Shown here: positions 34,099 through 42,901 of the stretch, in pieces
Layout of the letters: every line of letters starts with the position of its first letter
Position numbering within the stretch: position 1 is the stretch's first letter
DNA from: Caldatribacterium sp964426875
GTDB taxonomy: Bacteria > Atribacterota > Atribacteria > Atribacterales > Caldatribacteriaceae
Assembly (NCBI GenBank): GCA_964426875.1
Contig: CAYRSB010000003.1
Location: forward strand, 67,125 to 131,124
Reading direction: 5' to 3'
Length of the DNA stretch: 64,000 nucleotides
The notes under the pieces: model-generated
The model's input: only the letters and a program-made list of their open reading frames with translations
What the model was told of the DNA's origin: nothing
The model's database searches: none
Translations under genes and position numbers: made by a program

Positions 34099-34794
34099 TC
34101 AGCAACAACCTTCTTTTCCTTTCCTCCGATAACACTCTTCCATAATCTCCTCAGTCTTTGTTGCCCCAAATCGTGTAGCTCCCACCTCTCTGACCCTTAA
34201 AGCCGCATCGAGGTCTCTCACTCCTCCGGCAGCCTTCACCTGTACCCGTTCTGAAACAGACTGCCGCATGAGGATGAGATCCTCGATGGTCGCACCCCCC
34301 GGACCAAAGCCCGTGGAGGTCTTGACGAAGTCGGCGCCAGCCTCCTCGGCAAGTTTGCATCCGATGCGCTTTTCTTCATCCGTGAGATAGCAGTTCTCAA
34401 GGATCACCTTCACGATGACCCCATGTCGATGAGCCACCTCGACCACCGCCTGAATGTCCCTCTTGACGTATTCAAAGTCCCGGGAACGAAGCTTCCCGAT
34501 GTGGATTACCATATCAAGTTCATCAGCCCCGTCCCGAATAGCCTGTTCCGCCTCAAAAACCTTGGTTTCAGTCCGGTGGGAACCGTGGGGAAAGCCCACT
34601 ACGGCCCCTATCTTGACCTCACTCCCGGCCAGGAGTTTTTTGGCCAAAACAACGTCTGAAGGCCGGCAGCAGACCGAAGCGACATTATACTGCTTGGCAA
34701 TTTCGCATCCCTGGATAATGTCTTCGTCGGTAAGCTCGGGACGGAGGAGAGAATGGTCGATCATTTTAGCAATATCACGACAGCTGTACTCCAC
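34099..34794 (-). CDS. deoC: Deoxyribose-phosphate aldolase
   Basis: This 231-residue class I aldolase splits 2-deoxyribose 5-phosphate into acetaldehyde and glyceraldehyde 3-phosphate. The Schiff-base lysine lies in FVKTSTGFGPGGAT (about 158) and the proton-relay lysine in VQVKAAGGVRD (about 187). The start is GTG 34794 with an ideal AAAGGAGGT; a longer frame upstream has no site. A palindrome ATGATATCAT at 34829-34838 in front could be an operator. It is paired with the flavoenzyme gene rather than with nucleoside phosphorylases. Confidence 0.92.
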   Translation of the reverse strand: MEYSCRDIAKMIDHSLLRPELTDEDIIQGCEIAKQYNVASVCCRPSDVVLAKKLLAGSEVKIGAVVGFPHGSHRTETKVFEAEQAIRDGADELDMVIHIGKLRSRDFEYVKRDIQAVVEVAHRHGVIVKVILENCYLTDEEKRIGCKLAEEAGADFVKTSTGFGPGGATIEDLILMRQSVSERVQVKAAGGVRDLDAALRVREVGATRFGATKTEEIMEECYRRKGKEGCC

Positions 34795-34900
34795 CGCTCT
34801 ACCTCCTTTGTCATAACAAAATAAAAACATGATATCATCGTTCATTGTAAAAGGAGCCTGGAGTTCTGTCAAGGGCATATCCGGGAAGGCGGCAGAAATT

Positions 34901-36223
34901 TCAGCTTTTCTTCTTCTCTCCCCAGAGGAGATCGAGGCGTTCTCCTAAGATCTTTTCATAACCCCGATTCGTGGGACGATAGTAGACCCTTCTCCCCAAA
35001 GGAGTGGGGAAATAGTCCTGGGAAACGAACCCCTCGGGGAAATCATGGACATACTGATAATCCTTGGCATATCCCATCTTCCGCAAAAGGGAAGTAGGAG
35101 CGTTGCGGAGGTGCAGAGGGACAGGAAGGGACCCGTGTTTCTTCACGTCTTCTGTAGCCCCCTGAAGGGCCTGGTAGGAAGCGTTACTTTTGGGAGCAAG
35201 GGCTACATAAATTGTAGCCTGTGCCAGAGCTAATCTCCCCTCCGGCTCCCCCAGAAAGTCGAAAGCCTCTAGGGCAGCCAAAGCTACAAGAAGAGCCTGA
35301 GGGTCGGCGTTGCCCACATCTTCTGAGGCACAGGCAACGAGTCGTCGCAGGATAGCGTGAGGGTTTTCTCCTGCCTCAAGCATTCGCACCAGCCAATACA
35401 AAGCTGCATCCGGGTCACTTCCCCTGAGACTCTTGTGGTATGCCGAGAGAAGATTGTAGTGTTCCTCCCCTGACTTATCATAGAGGTAAGAAACCTTCTG
35501 GAAAATCCCTTCTAAGAAGGCCACATCTATGCATCCTTTCCCCTCCTTCTGGGCAAGCAGGAAAGAAGCCTCAAGCATATTCAATGCCCGACGGGCATCA
35601 CCATCGGCAAAATGCGCAATCCACTCTAATGCTTCCTCTTCGAAGGGAGGACCTTTCCCCCTCAGGCCTTGATCGTCTTCGATAGCCCTCTTAAGCAGAA
35701 CCATAAGATCTTCGAAAGGAACTTCCCGAAAGACCACCACCTGGGTACGGGACAAAAGAGGAGCGATAATCTCAAAAGAGGGGTTTTCGGTAGTGGAACC
35801 GATGAGGGTAACAATTCCCTCTTCTACGTAAGGCAAAAGAAGGCTCTGCTGTCCTTTGTGGAAGCGATGCACCTCATCGATGAAAAACACCGTCTTTTTC
35901 CCACTGAGTTTTAAGGCATTCTCGGCATCCTGCACCGCTTCCCTAATTTCCTTCACTCCTGAGGCAACAGCACTGAGAGGGATTATACGATATCCACAGG
36001 CCTTGGCCAGAATAAAGGCAACCGAGGTTTTCCCCGTGCCCGGAGGACCCCAGAAAATAAGGGAGGGCAGAAACTGGGCTTCCACCATCCGCCGCAAGAT
36101 TCCCCCAGGACCGGTCAAATGAGGTTGTCCCACGACTTCATCAAGAGTTTGCGGGCGCATGCGGAAGGCCAGGGGTTTTGTATCCCCTCGTATCTTAAAG
36201 AGCTCTTCCTCTTTGAAAACCAA
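34901..36223 (-). CDS. rarA: Replication-associated recombination protein A (AAA+ ATPase)
   Basis: The 440-residue protein is RarA/MgsA, an AAA+ ATPase acting at stalled replication forks together with single-strand binding protein. Walker A is GPPGTGKTS (about 58-66), Walker B is VFFIDEVHRF, sensor 1 is LIGSTTENP, and the family-specific C-terminal domain includes LRNAPT and KDYQYVHDFP. The start is a TTG behind GGGGAG. A perfect GAAC-N4-GTTC box lies between its promoter and start codon, suggesting SOS control. Confidence 0.95.
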   Translation of the reverse strand: MVFKEEELFKIRGDTKPLAFRMRPQTLDEVVGQPHLTGPGGILRRMVEAQFLPSLIFWGPPGTGKTSVAFILAKACGYRIIPLSAVASGVKEIREAVQDAENALKLSGKKTVFFIDEVHRFHKGQQSLLLPYVEEGIVTLIGSTTENPSFEIIAPLLSRTQVVVFREVPFEDLMVLLKRAIEDDQGLRGKGPPFEEEALEWIAHFADGDARRALNMLEASFLLAQKEGKGCIDVAFLEGIFQKVSYLYDKSGEEHYNLLSAYHKSLRGSDPDAALYWLVRMLEAGENPHAILRRLVACASEDVGNADPQALLVALAALEAFDFLGEPEGRLALAQATIYVALAPKSNASYQALQGATEDVKKHGSLPVPLHLRNAPTSLLRKMGYAKDYQYVHDFPEGFVSQDYFPTPLGRRVYYRPTNRGYEKILGERLDLLWGEKKKS

Positions 36224-36239
36224 CGTTCTCCCCCTTCTT

Positions 36240-36253
36240 AGAACTTTTGTTCT
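36240..36253 (-). promoter_or_regulatory. LexA-type (DinR/Cheo) operator in front of rarA
   Basis: The 14 bp palindrome AGAACTTTTGTTCT contains GAAC-N4-GTTC, the core of the Gram-positive-type LexA box. It lies 9 bp downstream of the rarA -10 box and 17 bp upstream of the start codon, where a bound repressor would block transcription. Confidence 0.5.
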
Positions 36254-36261
36254 ATGAGTAA

Positions 36262-36290
36262 ATTATATCTTCTCTTCGCAAGGAAAACAA
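36262..36290 (-). promoter_or_regulatory. Promoter of rarA
   Basis: On the minus strand TTGTTT (36290-36285) is separated by 17 bp from a perfect TATAAT (36267-36262). It lies about 40 bp before the rarA start codon and just upstream of the LexA-type box. Confidence 0.6.
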
Positions 36291-36320
36291 GCACAGTCAA
36301 AGCCCAGTAACATGCCCACC

Positions 36321-37361
36321 CTACTTTTTCACTACTTCTTTAATCTTTTCGATGGCAAAGAGGATGTCATCCCGCACCACCTGCCGGGAGGTAACAAAGC
36401 GGACTACGTCACTCGAAGCAGCAGTGGCCAACACTCCCTCCTCCCGCAAAAGCTCGACAAACCGTCGAGCCGTAAGACCAGGTTTTCTGAGTTTAAGGAG
36501 TACAAAATTTGTCTGTACCTTAGAAAGGTCTATAGAAAGTTCCTCAACATCCCGCAGGCCTAAAGCAAGGAGACGGGCATTCTTGTGATCTTCCTCTAAG
36601 AGAGCGATGTTTTCAGGAGAGAGTGCCACAATACCACAAGCACAGAGCCAACCTGTCTGGCGCATGCCTCCCCCGAGCATCTTTCGATATCTCTTTGCCT
36701 CCTCGATGACGTCTCGGGGTCCGGCAAGGAGCGACCCTATCGGGGCGCCGAGTCCCTTGGAAAGAGAAACCATGACGGTGTCAGCACAGGAGGCAATGTC
36801 CCGAGCCGGAATTCCAAGATATACCGCGGCATTGAAAAGCCGTGCCCCGTCAAGGTGTACTCCCAATCCCTCTTCTTCGGCAACTTTTTTTATGGCCCTG
36901 AGCTTTTCCAAAGGAGGGACAATACCTCCATAGCGATAGTGGGTGTTCTCAAGGCATATAAGGCGAGTGCGGGGGTAGTGAATATCCCGGGGACGAACGG
37001 CCCGTCGAACATCATCGGGGTCCGGTGCTCCATCTTCTCCCGGGATGGTTCGAACCATAAGACCGGCAACTGCCCCAATACCACCGGTCTCTGAAGTCCT
37101 GATATGGGCATTCTCCTCAAGGATAACCTCATCCCCCCGGTTAGTGTGGACAAGCAGGGCCACCAGGTTCCCCATGGTCCCACTGGGGAGGAAGATGCTC
37201 GCCTCCTTCCCGAGGATTGAGGCAGCAAGCTCCTCAAGCTCATTCTGCATGGGGTCCTCCCCATACACCGAGTCCCCGAGAGGCGCTTCAAAAGCGAAGC
37301 GCTTCATGGTTTCCGTGGGAAGGGTTATCGTGTCCCGTCGCAAATCTACCACTTTTTTCAA
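36321..37361 (-). CDS. ltaE: Low-specificity L-threonine aldolase
   Basis: The roughly 346-residue PLP enzyme cleaves L-threonine or allo-threonine to glycine and acetaldehyde. It shows DLRRDTITLPT near the start, GDSVYGEDP, the HLDGARLFNA aspartate site, and the PLP lysine in VSLSKGLGAPIGS (about 200). The start may be TTG 37361 (GAGG 8 bases upstream) or the GTG at 37370, which touches the end of the TetR gene. It follows the TetR gene closely and may be read from the same transcript. Confidence 0.92.
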   Translation of the reverse strand: MKKVVDLRRDTITLPTETMKRFAFEAPLGDSVYGEDPMQNELEELAASILGKEASIFLPSGTMGNLVALLVHTNRGDEVILEENAHIRTSETGGIGAVAGLMVRTIPGEDGAPDPDDVRRAVRPRDIHYPRTRLICLENTHYRYGGIVPPLEKLRAIKKVAEEEGLGVHLDGARLFNAAVYLGIPARDIASCADTVMVSLSKGLGAPIGSLLAGPRDVIEEAKRYRKMLGGGMRQTGWLCACGIVALSPENIALLEEDHKNARLLALGLRDVEELSIDLSKVQTNFVLLKLRKPGLTARRFVELLREEGVLATAASSDVVRFVTSRQVVRDDILFAIEKIKEVVKK

Positions 37362-37371
37362 AGGCACCACC

Positions 37372-37944
37372 TCACATAAGGAAAGCAGTGAGAACTTCCT
37401 TGAGAATCTCGCTGTCCTTTTCCGTCACCTTTCTCCCTTCGCGCAACTCCTCCATACAGTATCCCGCAATACTTGAGAGAATCATGCGCAAAAGGGTGTC
37501 ACCCGCAATGCTTTGCCCTCTCTTTGTGACCACCTCCCCAATCCGCTCAGCGAGTCTTTTGCGGGTTTCCTGAAACTTCGCCACTATCTCTTGAAAGCGC
37601 TGACAAGCCTCAGCATGAGCAAGAAGATCAAAAGCGGCACGTTGCAGAACGAAGAAGAGATCGCTTTTCTGGGCAAAAAAGCTACAGTAACAATCGATGA
37701 GCTGGCAAAGCGTACTTTTCACATTTCCCGGGACAAAGGTATTCTCCATGGCAGTAGCAAGCTCCTGCAGGACCTCGTGAACTACCTCCATGAGGAGGTC
37801 CAGCTTGCTTGTGAAGTAGTAGTAGATGGTAGATTTTTTTACTCCTGAGCGTTCGGCAATATCCTCAAGGGTAGCGTCAAAGAAACTCTTCTCAGCAAAA
37901 ACCTTTTTCGCTGCCTCGATGATTTTCTGTCGTGTATTTTCCAA
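37372..37944 (-). CDS. TetR/AcrR family transcriptional repressor
   Basis: The 190-residue protein has a standard TetR HTH (about 8-55: IIEAAKKVFAEKSF, IAERSGVKKSTIYYYF) and an all-helical ligand-binding half. It is the fourth gene after RND exporter, LolA-like protein and outer-membrane barrel, and a palindrome suited to a TetR dimer lies just before the exporter gene (42838-42853), so it probably represses this operon and releases it when a hydrophobic ligand binds. The start is TTG behind GAGGG. Confidence 0.9.
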   Translation of the reverse strand: MENTRQKIIEAAKKVFAEKSFFDATLEDIAERSGVKKSTIYYYFTSKLDLLMEVVHEVLQELATAMENTFVPGNVKSTLCQLIDCYCSFFAQKSDLFFVLQRAAFDLLAHAEACQRFQEIVAKFQETRKRLAERIGEVVTKRGQSIAGDTLLRMILSSIAGYCMEELREGRKVTEKDSEILKEVLTAFLM

Positions 37945-37962
37945 CCACCCTCACCCTGCTTT

Positions 37963-39240
37963 TCAGAAACTATACTTCACTTCAAGAGAAAGGCCATCCC
38001 CCACATCCAACCTACTTCCCGGAGCACCACTGGAGAAGGAAAGGGCAAAAGAAACACTCCAGTTATCCCTGGGCTTATACTGTGTTCCCACAATGTTCAC
38101 CATGCTCCCATCTTCAAGACTCAAAAAGGAGTTCACAAAGGGGTTCCACTTTCCGTCATCGTTCTTCCAGTCATAGTGGGCATAGAGGTACGAGGACACA
38201 TTCTCCCCTTCTTCCCAGGGATTTCCAAAGAGGTAGGCTAGGTTCACGTAGTGGTTCTCCCGGGTATAGTCCACTCCAAGGCTCGCCTTGAGGTAAGGAG
38301 CATCAAAGACCGGGATTGTGGTGACCGAGGAAGAAGAAGGACCCTGAACGGTTACAACGTTGGTCCAGGATTCTGAAAATATCGCTGCCACATCACCCCG
38401 GAACGTCATCCCTTCGATGCCACTCAGCGTCCCCTGAAATTCAAGACCCAAGATAGAACGCTTGGGGTACCCCAGAGTCACCGAAACTTCTGACGTTCCA
38501 TCGGGCAAAAAGGTGATTGTCGTCTCCCTGGGAAAGGCCGAGAGAAAGTATCCCTGGTAAAAACTCAAAGCCACGTCTGTACTTCCGATGTTGCCCCTTG
38601 CCCGCAGTGCCAATATGGGAGAGAGAAAGCCCACCGAGGGCTCTCCTTTGGTAAGTTCTATCGTAGTTTTAGTCGGATCCACCCCGAAAGGTACGAGGGC
38701 AGGAAGGAGCATCTGCTTTTCCACAAATTCCGGGACAAAGTTGGCCACAAAATAGGGTTGATAGAGGAGTTCTAAAGACCAGCTTGAAGAGAAATACCAC
38801 TCCACATCCAAGGCGGGCACCGGAATTTTATCCTTGAGAGCATCCTCGCCCACACTGCGCGAGAAAGGACGGGGGTTCACCACATCCACCGGACTCATAA
38901 CATCAGAAGCTCCCCAGGCAAGCGTAAGAAGGCCGATTCTAAAATCCGTTTCCTCCCAGGGAACTTGTATTCCCCGGAGACTCAATTCCTGAATTCGGAA
39001 CGGGCGGATATTGTTTTCATCCTGATACTTCAAAAGGAACTCAGCATTGAGGAAGTACCCCCTGCCCAGGTCCTGCACGGCCGAGGCATCCACCACAACC
39101 TGCCAGTCGAGATCCCCCTCGGTAAGACTGTAGAAACCACTCGTTTTTACATATCCCTGAGTCTCAAGGGCACACGCAATCTGATTGACCACAAGCAACA
39201 AGCAACTTGTAACCACGAAAACTATCGCTCCTCTTCTCAT
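37963..39240 (-). CDS. Predicted outer-membrane beta-barrel protein
   Basis: This 425-residue protein has a signal peptide (about 1-25, ending in ACA) and then alternating aromatic/hydrophobic strands through to a C-terminal strand ending in F (LEVKYSF), the usual signature of an outer-membrane barrel. Its N-terminal part resembles the DUF1302-like barrels found next to RND exporters (LAWGASDVMSPVDVVNPR). Together with the RND and LolA-like proteins it probably forms an export path across two membranes. The ATG at 39240 has AGGAG 8 bases upstream. The exact family is inferred from layout and context. Confidence 0.75.
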   Translation of the reverse strand: MRRGAIVFVVTSCLLLVVNQIACALETQGYVKTSGFYSLTEGDLDWQVVVDASAVQDLGRGYFLNAEFLLKYQDENNIRPFRIQELSLRGIQVPWEETDFRIGLLTLAWGASDVMSPVDVVNPRPFSRSVGEDALKDKIPVPALDVEWYFSSSWSLELLYQPYFVANFVPEFVEKQMLLPALVPFGVDPTKTTIELTKGEPSVGFLSPILALRARGNIGSTDVALSFYQGYFLSAFPRETTITFLPDGTSEVSVTLGYPKRSILGLEFQGTLSGIEGMTFRGDVAAIFSESWTNVVTVQGPSSSSVTTIPVFDAPYLKASLGVDYTRENHYVNLAYLFGNPWEEGENVSSYLYAHYDWKNDDGKWNPFVNSFLSLEDGSMVNIVGTQYKPRDNWSVSFALSFSSGAPGSRLDVGDGLSLEVKYSF

Positions 39241-39251
39241 TGTCGTCACTC

Positions 39252-40016
39252 CTACAGGGTGGGCCTTTGAATCGTTCTGACGCTGAAAAAGTCCTGAGGC
39301 AGTTCCACGTTTTCCTCAATGGTTTCCATTTCCATGATGGTTTTGTGGCTCTCTTTCACGTCGCTCAAGGACAGTTTGAGAATCTGGACGCTGCTGTCCT
39401 CTTTTTCTCGGACCTCATGCACCTCCAAGGTCTTCCAAAGTGTCCCGACAGTATCGAAGAAGTCAATCTTCTTGAAGTAAAACTTCTCTTTGTCCACCAC
39501 CATGGAGAGCTTTCCGTACTTTGAATCCTCCTTCAAGGGACGGAGGTCCAAGTAGTAATCCTTTTCGTCCTCTCCGGTAAGGGTAGCCTCGTAGTCCTCC
39601 CTACCATAGCTCCCCCCGAGATCATCGTAGCTGAAATCTGTGCCCATGAACTTCTCGCTCTTGCTTGAGCCGGCAATGAGACGCACCTTCTTGTATGCCG
39701 GCATGTAGAGATAGATCTTCTCTCCACTCTTGATGCTCAGGAGAGTGACGTTCTTGACCTCTGCCGGGCTCAGAAAGCGGAAAATGATAGACGTTTTGTT
39801 GTCGCCCTCGTCCTTGGAATACATGATCATCTCTCGAACTTCCTCTTTGCCTGAGGCATCGACCAGGGTAATTTTCCCCAAAACCCTCTGGGTTATGAAA
39901 CTCGTTCTTCGGGCCTCCATCTCATCGAGAATCTCGTCAGCCGTCAGGGCAAAACCCACCCGACACAAAGCATAAAGCAAGAGGACCAGAATACCAAAAA
40001 GAAATACCCGCTTCAC
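39252..40016 (-). CDS. Outer membrane lipoprotein-sorting protein (LolA-like)
   Basis: The 254-residue protein has a signal peptide (about 1-22) and the LolA/LolB-like half-barrel found in 'outer membrane lipoprotein-sorting' proteins: LTADEILDEMEARR at the mature start, then MFLYMP-type strands (KIYLYMPAYKKVRLIAGSS), MGTDFSYDDLGG, and a late DFFSVRTIQ. It would carry a lipid or lipophilic substrate through the periplasm. It sits between the RND exporter and the barrel protein, a well-known gene triad. GGGAGGAGG precedes the GTG start. Confidence 0.88.
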   Translation of the reverse strand: MKRVFLFGILVLLLYALCRVGFALTADEILDEMEARRTSFITQRVLGKITLVDASGKEEVREMIMYSKDEGDNKTSIIFRFLSPAEVKNVTLLSIKSGEKIYLYMPAYKKVRLIAGSSKSEKFMGTDFSYDDLGGSYGREDYEATLTGEDEKDYYLDLRPLKEDSKYGKLSMVVDKEKFYFKKIDFFDTVGTLWKTLEVHEVREKEDSSVQILKLSLSDVKESHKTIMEMETIEENVELPQDFFSVRTIQRPTL

Positions 40017-40034
40017 TGCTAAAACCTCCTCCCT

Positions 40035-42812
40035 CTAAGATCTCTCGTTGTTGCTTCCTCTCAGATACTCCTCAAGATGTAAGAGAAGTGCCAGAGCAAA
40101 AAAGGTGTAGAAGACTCCCACAAGAAGAACTGTGGCAACAAGGGAGCCAAAAATACGCAGCATACTGATACGGGAAAGGGCAAGAACGTAAAGGCCTCCC
40201 GAAACCCCGATGGCGTTGAGAAGAATACCCCTTCCGGTATTCACGAATGTCACCCGGAGGGCATGAATGCCTGAATTATCCGAGTCCATCTCCTTGTACC
40301 AGCGGGAGGAAAAGTGGATGGTATAATCTATCCCCGCCCCGATGGCAATGCTCGCTACCATAAGCGTGGCTACATTGAGAGGAATGCGAAACCATCCCAT
40401 GATGCCAAAAGAGGTAATTACGGTGAGGAGAATGGGTACCATGGCTATGGAGGCCTTTCGGAGAGAACGAAACTGTCCGAGAAGAAGACCAAACACGATC
40501 ACAAAGGCAAGGACCATGCTCTTGGCCTGCTGGCTGAAGAGCATCTCACTGATGTGGTTGCTGATGATGGGTGTTCCGGTTACCCGGTAGGCGACTGTCA
40601 CATCTCCATCTTCTGCCTCCATATAGACGGCCTCATCAAGGACTTCATAGAAGACAAAATCCAAGTCCTTTCCCAACTCTTGCCTCAAAAGCTTCTCTAT
40701 CTCCTTCCGAAAAGCTAAGACCTTCTCTCTTTTGGCCACCCGTTCCAAGGAGGTAGAGAGAACCCCCCCAAGGTACTGAGCCTCTTCTCCATTGATTCCC
40801 AGCACTCCCTCCAAAACTTCTTCGAAGGAGACATTTTCTCGGAGAGCGTAAGCAAGGGCTTCCTGTACCCTGTCTGTGCCAAGCCCCAGGTCCTCGATCT
40901 CAAGGAGAGCATCCTCGATCACTTCGTTCAAAAAAGAAGCCTCAGGCCGCACAAAATCTTGCCATGGTTTTTCTATGAACTGCAGAGTAGTCCATCGTAC
41001 GGCTTCGTGATCGAAAGAGGATATCCCAAAGAGCTCAAGGTCCTCCACAATCCACTGGGCAAGGCGTTCCCGGGCTTCTTCACTCTCCAGAGGTATGAGT
41101 TTCACCCGCTTGGGCCGGAGAGCAAGAAAGCTATTCGCTTCCTTGACCTCCCTCTTGAGCTCTGCCGAAGTCGTCTCCGAGGCCCGAAACTCTACCAGAG
41201 TTTCCCGCTCGTCTTGACTTATGCGTCCTTTGATGTAGTCGCTGTCCCCTACAAAGAACCACAGATTCTCGATTTTCTCCGTTTCCAGGGGGATGGCCTT
41301 CCACCCTTCCATTGCCTCATTGAGGTCGAGAACGAAGGAGGCCAAAGAAGAGGGCTCGCCAAAACTCTTGTACCTCCTGAGATACTGAGAGATACGGACT
41401 ATTTCCCGTAGGACAAAGGGATTCCGCACGTTCTCGGTGGTGACGCAGAGGTAGTTGTAATCGGTACTGCCAAAGCGGTCTTTGAAGTACTCTATAAGCC
41501 TCGTTATAGGGTGTTCCGGCCCCATCTGTACCCGTACCGTTGTATCTACATGAATGCTGGGGATGCCCACACAGAGGAAAACAGTTACCCCCACAAGAAG
41601 GGTAACGACCACCTTTTTCCGATGGGAGAGCATTCCAGCAAGAAACCGTAGGAATCTGTTGAGATAGTCCCCCCGTCCCTCTTCGCTGTGATGCACGAAG
41701 TGATGGGGAGCATGACGAGAGGGGAAAACGGCATAAAATGCTCCCAATCCGAAGGTGGCAAAGACCATGCCAAAAAATACCCCTATTGCCGAGTAGAGAC
41801 CAAAATCGGAGACCGGGCGAATTTTGGCAGTGAGCAGCGAAAGGAATCCTCCTATGGTCGTCAAGGCACTCAGGAGAATAGGAACGAAAACTCCCTGAAG
41901 GGTCTTTTCTGCCACTTTCGGTCCCTCGCCGTACATCCGTTCCTCATAGTAGCGGTTGATGAAATGAATTCCATAGGCAGTAACGAGGGCCAGAAGCAAA
42001 ACCGGGAGGGCGGCGGTGATGACGGTGAAAGAGCGGCCCAGGGAAACAGCAAATCCCATAGTCCAAAGAGCAGCAAGGAGGGCGACAAATATGGGTAGAA
42101 AGACTCCTCGCACACTCCGAAAACCAAAGTAGAGAATGGCAAGGAGCACAAGACCGGCCACGGGCGTGAGAACACGCATGTTCCTCTGGGAGTCTTTTGA
42201 CATCTCGTCCATGATGACACGCGCTCCAAAAAATGTCGCCCGCACTCGGGAGGGGATAATTTCAGCAACCGCTTTCTTCACCTCTTCAATGGCTTTCCTC
42301 TCGTCGACTCCGTTGAAGAAGGCAATAGCCACAATGGTAGCCTTACCGTCCTGGGTAACCATCTTGCCCCACACGAGCTCATTGCCCTGTAAACGTTCTC
42401 TGAGACTTTCCGCCTCTTCTTGGGTCTTGGGGAGTTCCTCCACCACCTCTCGTACTTCTATACCGTATTCGGTAGCGACAATCTCGGGCATATTCGTGAG
42501 GGCGGTAACACTCTGTACCGAGGGGAGCCCGGAAATCTCTTCCACCACGCTTTGAAGAAGAGAAAGGTTTTCAGGGGTGAAGAGATTCTCGAATTCCAGA
42601 GCCACAATCATGCTCTTCTTTTGAAACCCGGAAAACTTCTCCTCCAAGGAGTTATAAAAGGAAACCTCGGGGTCGTCCGCAGGGACGTATTTCGTTACAT
42701 CATCTTCAAAACGAACACCCCGAATTTCCCAAAAGAAGAAAAGGGAGAAGATGGCCACAATCCCAAGGATGAACCGTGAATATTTTCGGATCCATTGAGC
42801 AATTCTTTCCAC
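40035..42812 (-). CDS. RND superfamily exporter (MMPL/HpnN-like)
   Basis: This 925-residue transporter has the twelve-helix RND plan: one N-terminal helix (about 13-30), a large outside loop, helices 2-6 (about 210-375), a helix at about 400-420, a second large loop, and helices 8-12 (about 770-905). GYxVxTxxDDVTKYVPADDP-type sequence follows the first helix (FEDDVTKYVPADDP). It most resembles MMPL/HpnN-type exporters that move lipids or other hydrophobic molecules. It is the first gene of an operon with a LolA-like protein, a barrel and TetR. The GTG start is preceded by GGGGGTG. Confidence 0.88.
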   Translation of the reverse strand: MERIAQWIRKYSRFILGIVAIFSLFFFWEIRGVRFEDDVTKYVPADDPEVSFYNSLEEKFSGFQKKSMIVALEFENLFTPENLSLLQSVVEEISGLPSVQSVTALTNMPEIVATEYGIEVREVVEELPKTQEEAESLRERLQGNELVWGKMVTQDGKATIVAIAFFNGVDERKAIEEVKKAVAEIIPSRVRATFFGARVIMDEMSKDSQRNMRVLTPVAGLVLLAILYFGFRSVRGVFLPIFVALLAALWTMGFAVSLGRSFTVITAALPVLLLALVTAYGIHFINRYYEERMYGEGPKVAEKTLQGVFVPILLSALTTIGGFLSLLTAKIRPVSDFGLYSAIGVFFGMVFATFGLGAFYAVFPSRHAPHHFVHHSEEGRGDYLNRFLRFLAGMLSHRKKVVVTLLVGVTVFLCVGIPSIHVDTTVRVQMGPEHPITRLIEYFKDRFGSTDYNYLCVTTENVRNPFVLREIVRISQYLRRYKSFGEPSSLASFVLDLNEAMEGWKAIPLETEKIENLWFFVGDSDYIKGRISQDERETLVEFRASETTSAELKREVKEANSFLALRPKRVKLIPLESEEARERLAQWIVEDLELFGISSFDHEAVRWTTLQFIEKPWQDFVRPEASFLNEVIEDALLEIEDLGLGTDRVQEALAYALRENVSFEEVLEGVLGINGEEAQYLGGVLSTSLERVAKREKVLAFRKEIEKLLRQELGKDLDFVFYEVLDEAVYMEAEDGDVTVAYRVTGTPIISNHISEMLFSQQAKSMVLAFVIVFGLLLGQFRSLRKASIAMVPILLTVITSFGIMGWFRIPLNVATLMVASIAIGAGIDYTIHFSSRWYKEMDSDNSGIHALRVTFVNTGRGILLNAIGVSGGLYVLALSRISMLRIFGSLVATVLLVGVFYTFFALALLLHLEEYLRGSNNERS

Positions 42813-42837
42813 TGCTTGACACCCCCGGTCTTTCTGA

Positions 42838-42853
42838 CTGACTGTTCAGTCAG
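42838..42853. promoter_or_regulatory. Palindromic operator in front of the RND operon
   Basis: CTGACTG-TT-CAGTCAG is a perfect palindrome with 7 bp arms and a 2 bp centre, lying 26-41 bp before the RND start codon and just downstream of a weak -10 candidate (TACACT on the minus strand). Its shape fits a TetR-family dimer, most likely the TetR protein encoded at the end of this operon. Confidence 0.55.
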
Positions 42854-42901
42854 GAAGTGTACCACGATAATTTCCTTTCGTATATACTCTGAACAAGGAA
42901 T

